DNA of 64,000 nt from the NCBI GenBank assembly GCA_044224495.1, contig JBGAKG010000027.1, forward strand, positions 62,001 to 126,000. Reading direction: 5' to 3'. Within the stretch, counting starts at the first letter, position 1; every line of letters starts with the position of its first letter. Below, piece by piece: positions 17,413-23,488 of the stretch. The notes beneath the pieces are model-generated. The model was not told the origin of the DNA. It made no database searches and saw only the letters and a list, made by a program, of their open reading frames with translations. The DNA is from JBGAKG01 sp044224495. GTDB taxonomy: Bacteria; Myxococcota_A; Polyangia; Polyangiales; Polyangiaceae. Both the position numbers and the translations under genes were made by a program.

Positions 17413-17949
17413 ATGCGTCGATTCGCGATCGTGCTCGCTGCTGCGTTCGGTCTTGTTGCACCTGCGGTGGTCGCGGACGAAGCGCCGCCGGCCGCGCCGC
17501 GCCCCGCCGGCGTCGACTTCACGCTCGAGACCTCGTCGGGGGGAACGAAGGCGCTCTCCACCTTGCGCGGCAAGGTCGTGATCATGTTCTACGAGGATCG
17601 TCACCACACCGAGACGAACGCGAAGGTGAAGGAGGCGGTCGGCAAGTACGGCGTCGACAACAAGCTGCAAGGCAAGGTCGAGGTCCTCGCGGTCGCGAAC
17701 TTGAAGGGCTACGACTTCAACCCGGCCGAGGGGATCGCGCGCCGCGCGATCCAGGGCATCGCCTCGCGCTTCGGGATCACGATCTGGATGGATTGGAAGG
17801 GCGTCGTGATCGACAAGGTCGGCTGCCAGGACGGGAACGCGAACGTCGTCGTCTTCGACAAGGACGGCGTCGTGAAGTGGAAGCGCGCCGGCCGCCTGAG
17901 CGAGGTCGACCAACAGAGCCTGCTCGACGCGGTGAAGGCCGCCCTCTGA
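17413..17949 (+). CDS. secreted thioredoxin-fold (redoxin-like) protein without CxxC
   Basis: The 178-residue protein has a cleavable signal peptide (FAIVLAAAFGLVAPAVVADE, cut near residue 22). The mature part begins like a redoxin (FTLETSSGGTKALSTLRGKVVIMFYEDRHH), continues with a long helix NAKVKEAVGKYG and ends with VVVFDKDGVVKWKRAGRLSE, the usual last strands of TlpA/peroxiredoxin folds. At the position of the active-site CxxC it has EDRH, and the single mature Cys lies later (GCQDGN). The closest pattern I recall is the YtfJ family. It is periplasmic, divergent from the carotenoid operon; a role in photo-oxidative stress would be speculation. A GAGGGAG ribosome site precedes the ATG. Confidence 0.78.
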   Translation: MRRFAIVLAAAFGLVAPAVVADEAPPAAPRPAGVDFTLETSSGGTKALSTLRGKVVIMFYEDRHHTETNAKVKEAVGKYGVDNKLQGKVEVLAVANLKGYDFNPAEGIARRAIQGIASRFGITIWMDWKGVVIDKVGCQDGNANVVVFDKDGVVKWKRAGRLSEVDQQSLLDAVKAAL

Positions 17950-17988
17950 CCGCTCCCAAAGCCTGAAACTCGCCCGAAAGTGTGCCAT

Positions 17989-18004
17989 CCTCCCGATCGG
18001 GAGG
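17989..18004 (+). promoter_or_regulatory. perfect palindrome covering the Shine-Dalgarno region
   Basis: CCTCCCGATCGGGAGG is a perfect 16-bp palindrome. As RNA it gives a 6-bp GC stem with a GATC loop. The 3' arm contains GGGAGG, the only good ribosome binding sequence 10 nt before the ATG at 18015, so folding would mask it. It could equally be an operator for a dimeric repressor. Confidence 0.45.
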
Positions 18005-18014
18005 CGCGGGAATC

Positions 18015-19079
18015 ATGCGCGGACGGACGTATCTGGCCCTCGGGGCGGGGCTTTTGGGGTTGGGTGGAATCATCGCGGCGTGTGCGCAGCCGATCGCACA
18101 GATCGATCCGCCGGACGCCTCGGATCAGGACACCGGGACGACCCCGCCGAAGGACGGTGGGACGACCCCCGACGGCGGCAAGACCGACGCTGGGTGTGGC
18201 GCGGGCGAGACCAAGTGCGGTTCGGTCTGCAAGAACCTCCAGACCGATCCCCAGAACTGCGGCACGTGCGGAACGCCGTGCCCCTCGGGCCGCGCGTGCG
18301 AGTCGGGGGAGTGCCACCTCGCGTGCTCGCCGCAGACGCGGTGCCTCGTCGGGGACGCCGGTCCCGAGGCGGGCATCGAAACCTGCGTCGACACGAAGAC
18401 GAACACCGCGCACTGCGGCGCGTGCAACCAGGCGTGTCCGAGCGCGCAGTACTGCGACTCGGGCACGTGCGACCTCGACTGCAGCGACGCGGGGACGAAG
18501 TGCTCCGTCCCGGACGCGGGCCTCGCCTGCATCGACACGAAGACGAACACCGCGCACTGCGGCGCGTGCAACGCTCCGTGCGCGGGCGGGAAGGTGTGCG
18601 TGAACGGCGCGTGCCAGACGCCGGTCGCGCAGAACATCGCGCCCCTCGGCACGGTGACGATCAGCAGCGGCGGCAGCACCGGCAACTACGTGCCGGCGAA
18701 GGCGAACGACGGCGTCTCGCAAGTGACGAACTGCAACATGTTCGCGTGGATCAACGGGGGCAGCGCCCCCGGCACGGACTGGCTCCAGGTCGACTGGGGC
18801 TCGACCTCGCACCAGGTGAGCGCGATCACGGTCGACACGAACTCGACCGGCACGGACTCGTGCGGCAACAGCGGCCGCTGCTTGGCGGGCGCGCAGGTGC
18901 AGTGGTGGAACGGCGCGTCGTGGGTGACCGCGACCACCATCACCGGGCAGACGAACGACTGGACCTACAACTTCCCGGCGGCGGTGACGACGACGAAGGT
19001 CCGCCTGTACGGCGTCTATGCCGTCGGCGGACAGGGATCGAACCCGGTGGTGTTCGAGATCTTCGTGAACGGGATCTGA
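18015..19079 (+). CDS. Cys-rich lipoprotein with C-terminal discoidin (F5/8 type C) domain
   Basis: The 354-residue protein has a signal peptide GLLGLGGIIAAC with the lipobox Cys near residue 21, then an Asp/Pro/Thr linker. Three Cys-rich modules follow, each with a pattern CxxxxTxxxNCGxCxxxCxxGxxCxxGxC (for example NCGTCGTPC, HCGACNQAC, HCGACNAPC). The last ~145 residues form a galactose-binding-like/discoidin domain: NIAPLGTVTISS, KANDGV, WLQVDWGS, VRLYGVYA and FEIFVNGI. It is likely an outer-membrane glycan- or surface-binding lipoprotein. ATG 18015 is preferred over an upstream GTG because the signal peptide begins there. Confidence 0.88.
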   Translation: MRGRTYLALGAGLLGLGGIIAACAQPIAQIDPPDASDQDTGTTPPKDGGTTPDGGKTDAGCGAGETKCGSVCKNLQTDPQNCGTCGTPCPSGRACESGECHLACSPQTRCLVGDAGPEAGIETCVDTKTNTAHCGACNQACPSAQYCDSGTCDLDCSDAGTKCSVPDAGLACIDTKTNTAHCGACNAPCAGGKVCVNGACQTPVAQNIAPLGTVTISSGGSTGNYVPAKANDGVSQVTNCNMFAWINGGSAPGTDWLQVDWGSTSHQVSAITVDTNSTGTDSCGNSGRCLAGAQVQWWNGASWVTATTITGQTNDWTYNFPAAVTTTKVRLYGVYAVGGQGSNPVVFEIFVNGI

Positions 19080-19109
19080 ACGGGATCCGAACGAAGCGGC
19101 GGGGCGAGC

Positions 19110-20822
19110 TCAGGCCTTGCTGGGCTCGCCGTCTTCCTCTTCGTCCTCGTCGCTGTCTTCGTCCTCGTCCTCGTCGTCTTCGTCTTCCTCGTCGTCGGCC
19201 GGCTTCTTCGCCACCGGCTTCGACTTGGCGGGCGCGGGGGACGCTTCTTCTTCTTCTTCGTCCTCGTCCTCCTCGTCCTCTTCGTCTTCGTCTTCGTCGT
19301 CGTCTTCCTCGGCGGCAGACGTCTTCGACGTGACGGGCGGCGCCTTCGCGGTCGGTGCGTCGTCGTCGACCTCGTCGTCCTTTTCGTCCTCGTCCTCCTC
19401 GACGTCCGCCGGGACGGGCTTCTTCGCGACGACCTTGCCTTTGGCGGGGGCGCCCTTCTTCGGGCGCTCCTCTTCCTCTTCGTCTTCGTCGCGCTTCTTC
19501 TTGCGCTTCGCTTCGGCCTTGAGCGCGCGATCGGAGAGATCCATGACCGCCATCGCGGCACGTGGGTTCTTCCGCGCTTCGTTCCAGAGCTTCGCGTAGA
19601 AGTACGCGACCGCGAGCGCCGTCAGGAGCCCGATGAACTGGCTGGTGGAGAGGTTGTACGGATCGGACTCGAACTGCTTGGTGCGGAGCACCCAGAGCGC
19701 GATCGGCACCGGCACGAACGCGAACGCACGCGCCGCGGTCCGCGTGCGCGGATCCGGGATCGAGAGGGACGGCCCGAACGTGAACGCGATCGCGAACAGG
19801 AAGAGCGCGAAGCCCACGAGAAGGTACTTGTCCATGCGCGGGGGCACGTCCCCACGCTCCGCGTCGTCGCGCCAGAGCTCGAGCAGGAACCGCAGGAACC
19901 CGTACGCGAACGCGAACAAGAAGAAGATCTGCCCGCGGAACTTCTGGTGCCGCCGCGCCCAGAGCAGGAACGCGAAGAGACCGAGCCCGATCAGCGCCTC
20001 GTACAGCTGCGTCGGGTGAACGGCGAAGGAGTGGTCGCCGGGATCGACGCAGTTGAGCTCGCCGTTGGTGCGGCAGCTCTGGTACTGCGAGAGGTGGTGG
20101 GCGAACGCAGGGGACCCGATGATGGGGTTGCCCTTGTCGTCGTAACCGAGCGTGCCGTCGGCGAGGTGCGGGAAGGTCCCGAGCTTGCGGAGCCAGCCGG
20201 GCGAGCCGTCCCCGAGGCGCGTGCCGAAGTCGCAACCGAACAGGTAGCAACCGATGCGCGTCACGAGGAGGCCGCTCGCGAGCGACGGCACCGCGACGTC
20301 GGCCCAGGGCAGGAGGCGCACGCTCTTGGCGCGCAGGTAAGCCCAGCTCCCCAAGAACCCGCCGATGAATCCGCCGTAGGCGACGAGACCACCGCGCCGA
20401 AGCGCGAACCAGTCGGCCACGGTGTCGAACTGGCTCGGGTTCGTCACGATGTACAAGAGTCGCGAGCCGACGAGCGCGGCGAGCGCGGTGATGACGTAGC
20501 AGTTCGCCATCGTCTCTTTGTCGAGCCCGTCCTTCTCCGCGAGCGGGAGGGTGACGTACCAACCGATGACGAGCGAGAGCCCGAGCATCACGCCGTACGA
20601 GTAGATGGGGATGTTCTCCGCCTTGAACTCGCTCGCGCGGAAGTACCAGGCGCCGAAGCCGGCCGCAGCCGCGACGACGAGCCCGGTCATGGCATCGCTC
20701 TTCTCGTTCCGACGGCGAGACCAGAGCCCGTAGATCGCAGCGATGGCGGCGACCGCGACGAGCGCCCACCACAGCTTCAGTGGTCGGTTCGGCAGCGGGA
20801 TTCGAAAGAGTATCGGGTGCAT
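19110..20822 (-). CDS. lgt: prolipoprotein diacylglyceryl transferase with long acidic tail
   Basis: The 570-residue protein has a core that is the integral membrane enzyme Lgt, which moves diacylglycerol from phosphatidylglycerol to the lipobox Cys of prolipoproteins. The family signature region RRGGLVAYGGFIGGFLG is at ~142-158, and SRLLYIV, RIGCYLFGCDFG, HPTQLYE and FRGQIFFLF-YGFLRF are present. Around seven membrane helices precede a cytoplasmic extension from ~residue 420 to the end, made almost wholly of Glu, Asp, Lys, Ala and Pro runs. Typical Lgt is about 260-300 residues, so both the N-terminal helix and the tail are additions. Its substrates are abundant in this window. Confidence 0.9.
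   Translation of the reverse strand: MHPILFRIPLPNRPLKLWWALVAVAAIAAIYGLWSRRRNEKSDAMTGLVVAAAAGFGAWYFRASEFKAENIPIYSYGVMLGLSLVIGWYVTLPLAEKDGLDKETMANCYVITALAALVGSRLLYIVTNPSQFDTVADWFALRRGGLVAYGGFIGGFLGSWAYLRAKSVRLLPWADVAVPSLASGLLVTRIGCYLFGCDFGTRLGDGSPGWLRKLGTFPHLADGTLGYDDKGNPIIGSPAFAHHLSQYQSCRTNGELNCVDPGDHSFAVHPTQLYEALIGLGLFAFLLWARRHQKFRGQIFFLFAFAYGFLRFLLELWRDDAERGDVPPRMDKYLLVGFALFLFAIAFTFGPSLSIPDPRTRTAARAFAFVPVPIALWVLRTKQFESDPYNLSTSQFIGLLTALAVAYFYAKLWNEARKNPRAAMAVMDLSDRALKAEAKRKKKRDEDEEEEERPKKGAPAKGKVVAKKPVPADVEEDEDEKDDEVDDDAPTAKAPPVTSKTSAAEEDDDEDEDEEDEEDEDEEEEEASPAPAKSKPVAKKPADDEEDEDDEDEDEDSDEDEEEDGEPSKA
19130..19420 (-). repeat. GAN trinucleotide low-complexity tract in the lgt tail
   Basis: Read on the minus strand, this stretch is dominated by GAG/GAA/GAC codons in runs of up to a dozen acidic residues, split by Ala/Lys/Pro islands. 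The plus strand shows the matching TCT/TTC/GTC runs. Such simple sequence is prone to replication slippage in steps of three bases, which would change tail length without breaking the frame. Confidence 0.7.
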
Positions 20823-20882
20823 GGCGGGTGCGTTTTTACCCGAAACCAACCCGGGGTGCACCTCCCGTGCTAAGTCTCGGCC

Positions 20883-21809
20883 ATGCGCACCGCTTCGGCG
20901 TCGGCACGGCAAGCTCTCGTTCTCGTCGGCCTCGCCGCGTGCGGGATCGGGGTGCTCGTGGCCTGTATCCCTTCGGGCAATAGCGTCCCGTCCGAGGCGG
21001 GGCCCTCGACGTCGACCGCGGCAGCCACGCCGACGAGCACGTTCCGCCCGTCGATTGGGGTCATGTCGATCCCCTTCGAGGACAATTTCGAGCGCGCTTC
21101 GGCGCCGATCGCCACCGCGACGGTCCTCCTGCCGACCCCGGCGCTGAGCGCGCTGAACCTGGGTGACGCAGGGCCCGCGGGCGATGCGGCGCGCGGGGAT
21201 GCGGGTCCGACCCTGGTGGCTCCGACGGCCTCGATCGCCGTCGCCCCGCCCGACGACCTCGGCCCCGACTGGCGCCAGGCGCAGACCAACGTCTGGCACA
21301 TCGAGAACGGGCGCCTCTGCGGAAAGAACGCCCACAACCACGGCGTCTGGCTCCAGCGCGTGCTCCCGATGAACGCGCGAATCGAGTTCGACGCGATCAG
21401 CGACTCGCCCGACGGCGACCTCAAGTCCGAGCTCTGGGGCGACGGCCAGTCCGGCGCGACCGGGATCTCCTACACGAACGCCACGAGCTACCTCACCATC
21501 TTCGGCGGCTGGCACAACAAGTACCACGTGCTCGCGCGCATCAACGAGCACGGCTCGGACCGGCAGGAGATCGAGATCGACCCGAAGAGCGACGACCCGC
21601 GGGAGCGGCCGGCGGTCAAAGGCCAGCTCTACCACTTCAAAGTGGAGCGGACCGACGGGCGGACGGTGCGTTGGTTCGTCGACGGGATAGAATGGCTCAA
21701 GTTCACCGATCCCGATCCGTTGATCGGTTTCGGGCACGACCACTTCGGCTTCAACGACTGGGAAGTGAAGGTCTGCTTCGACAACGTGAAGGTCACGCCG
21801 CTTCCCTAG
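20883..21809 (+). CDS. secreted lipoprotein, concanavalin/3-keto-glucoside-hydrolase-like fold
   Basis: The 308-residue protein has a signal peptide whose region LAACGIGVLVAC offers a lipobox near residue 28, then a Ser/Thr/Ala/Pro linker to ~residue 110. The folded part has DNFER near 66-70, and later WHIENGRLCGKNAHNHGVWL, RIEFDAISDSPDGDLKSELWGD, YHFKVERTDGRTVRWFVDG and HFGFNDWEVKVCFDNVKV. This is the strand order of LamG-like/DUF1080-type jelly-roll domains, in which the last strand reads FDNVxV. It probably binds polysaccharide; catalysis is not evident. It is divergent from lgt across 60 bp. Confidence 0.72.
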   Translation: MRTASASARQALVLVGLAACGIGVLVACIPSGNSVPSEAGPSTSTAAATPTSTFRPSIGVMSIPFEDNFERASAPIATATVLLPTPALSALNLGDAGPAGDAARGDAGPTLVAPTASIAVAPPDDLGPDWRQAQTNVWHIENGRLCGKNAHNHGVWLQRVLPMNARIEFDAISDSPDGDLKSELWGDGQSGATGISYTNATSYLTIFGGWHNKYHVLARINEHGSDRQEIEIDPKSDDPRERPAVKGQLYHFKVERTDGRTVRWFVDGIEWLKFTDPDPLIGFGHDHFGFNDWEVKVCFDNVKVTPLP

Positions 21810-21851
21810 CCTCAGCCACCTGGCCCGCCACGTCCGAGAGGGGTCCTTTTT

Positions 21852-23054
21852 TTGGAGCAATCGGAAGTCGAGATCCTCGTGAACGAGCTCGAGACGCGGG
21901 TGGACCGTCTCCGCTCGCTCTACGATCAGTACTTCATGGGGATCGAGCGCGTGCCGCCGGCGGTACCGCACAAGGACGTCGACCGGCGCGTGCAGGTGCT
22001 GCGGCGCGAGCAGATCCGGAACACGGGTCTGCGCTTCCGTTTCCAGATGATCGTGCAGCGCTACAACACCTTCCAATCCTATTGGATCCGGATCTGCCGC
22101 CAGATCGAAGAGGGCACCTACAAGCGCGACGTGTTGCGAGCCAAGCGAAAGGAGGTCGAGCGCGTCGCACGAGAGAGCATGCCGCCGGCCTCGATCGACA
22201 TCACGGGGGATCTCGAGCTCGAGGAGGTCGAGGACCTCGAGGCGCTCCTCGCGGACGAGGCCGAGACCACGGCGAAGGGTGGGCTCGCGCCCGCGCCGAG
22301 CGCGGCGAAAGCGCCGCCGGTGCCCGCCGCGAAGCCGTCGCCTCCGGCCCCGGCCGCGAAGCCCGCTCCCGCGCCCGCCGCTGCGAAGCCGGCGCCGGCG
22401 CCGCTGAAGCTCGACGATCTCGACGATTTCGACGCGCTCGGTGAGAAGCCGACGAAGCTCCGCAACGAGCCGGCTGCCGCGAAACCGGCGCCCGGGCCGG
22501 CGGCGCCGGCGAAGCCCGGCCCGGCCGCGCCCGTCGGCCCCGTCGCGGTGGCGCCGATCGCGGGTGCGGGTGGCGCGAGGCCGGTGTGGAAGAAGGTGTC
22601 GGCGCCCGCAGCCGGGGTCTCGATCCCGATCGCGACGCCGAACAAGCCCATCGTCCCCTCGGCGGCGCCCCGGGTGGAGCCGCCGAAGCCCGAGCCGAAG
22701 CCCGAAGCGCCGAAGCCGGAGGCACCCCGACCGGCGGCCGCGGCGGCACCTGCCGCCAGCGCGGCAGCCGATGCAAAGAAGCCGGTTCGTCCGCGGCCGG
22801 AGCAGCCGCCTCCCCGCAAACCGCTCGGGCCGAGCGACCTACCCGATGCGCGGGTCCGGCAGATCTACGCCGAATACGTGCGCTCGAAGCGGGCGCAGAA
22901 CGAGTCGACGGCGGCCCTCACCTACGAGTCGATGGCCAAATCCATCCGCGACTCGTCGGAGAAGCTCCGCGACAAGCACGGCGGGAAGATGGTGGACTTC
23001 GAGGTCTCCGTCAAAGACGGGAAGACCATCCTGAAGCCGGTCGTGAAGGGCTGA
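21852..23054 (+). CDS. MXAN_5187-type myxobacterial protein
   Basis: The 400-residue cytoplasmic protein begins at TTG after GAGAGGGG. Residues 1-105 are helical (VEILVNELETRVDRLRSLYDQYFMGIER, FRFQMIVQRYNTFQSYW). Residues ~135-330 are an Ala/Pro/Lys low-complexity linker. The last ~85 residues form a second domain (DLPDARVRQIYAEYVRSKRAQNES, YESMAKSIRDSSEKLRDKHGGK, VDFEVSVKDGKTILKPV). Helical N-terminus, disordered middle and this C-terminal block match what I recall as the MXAN_5187 family, a myxobacterial group of unknown function. A T7 run touches the start codon. Confidence 0.75.
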   Translation: MEQSEVEILVNELETRVDRLRSLYDQYFMGIERVPPAVPHKDVDRRVQVLRREQIRNTGLRFRFQMIVQRYNTFQSYWIRICRQIEEGTYKRDVLRAKRKEVERVARESMPPASIDITGDLELEEVEDLEALLADEAETTAKGGLAPAPSAAKAPPVPAAKPSPPAPAAKPAPAPAAAKPAPAPLKLDDLDDFDALGEKPTKLRNEPAAAKPAPGPAAPAKPGPAAPVGPVAVAPIAGAGGARPVWKKVSAPAAGVSIPIATPNKPIVPSAAPRVEPPKPEPKPEAPKPEAPRPAAAAAPAASAAADAKKPVRPRPEQPPPRKPLGPSDLPDARVRQIYAEYVRSKRAQNESTAALTYESMAKSIRDSSEKLRDKHGGKMVDFEVSVKDGKTILKPVVKG

Positions 23055-23076
23055 CGGCCTGACTAAAAGCGGCGGC

Positions 23077-23313
23077 TCAGTGGCCGCGCGCGCGGAATCC
23101 CTCGTCGTCACCACAGAATACGATCGCGCAGTGGCTCATCGCGTTGGCTTGAATGCGGGCGCAGAGCTCGACCAGGTCCTCGTCCGAGTCGACGACACTT
23201 CCTTCGACCGGCTGCACCGTCCGCCCATCGTAGCGGCAGTCATCCAGGGCGACCCAACGCCCACGGAAGTCATGGTGCTCTCGAATCTGGCCCCAGCTCA
23301 AACGACTCATCAT
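23077..23313 (-). CDS. small protein, DUF5678-like
   Basis: The 78-residue protein starts at ATG 23313 (or the adjacent ATG 23310). The pattern HHDFRGRWVALDDCRYDG, then GSVVDSDEDLVELCARIQ, resembles the short DUF5678-type proteins in which GxWVALxxGxVVAxGxDLxEL is conserved. There is no signal peptide. It sits alone between two plus-strand genes. Function unknown. The opposite strand is also open across this stretch but gives an Arg/Pro/Thr-rich product with no recognisable pattern. Confidence 0.6.
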   Translation of the reverse strand: MMSRLSWGQIREHHDFRGRWVALDDCRYDGRTVQPVEGSVVDSDEDLVELCARIQANAMSHCAIVFCGDDEGFRARGH

Positions 23314-23488
23314 TCAGAGACGACCTCTTCCCCCCGAGTCACTACGCGCGTACGCCCGAGACTCTCGGTGCGTTGCGGTCCCGTTCCAAGTACGAAACCG
23401 GTTCGGAACGTACCCCTCGTACACCTGGCGGAAGGGAGCGGTCAAGAAACCGCCCCCGTCGGCGGGAGTACACCCCGAGCGGAAATCC
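23314..23488. other. intergenic region, divergent promoters expected
   Basis: This stretch separates the small minus-strand gene from the large plus-strand lipoprotein gene and must carry their promoters. I see several GTAC-containing steps (CGTACG, AAGTACG, CGTACC, CGTACA) but no convincing -35/-10 pair, operator or terminator. Confidence 0.4.

Noticed and set aside
19117..19599. Plus-strand frame encoding long serine runs
   Set aside because: It is the mirror of the acidic Lgt tail and has no independent support.
20823..22076. Upstream extension of the lgt frame by 418 codons
   Set aside because: It is antisense to a well-supported lipoprotein gene and has no membrane or Lgt motifs; the ATG at 20822 begins the membrane protein.
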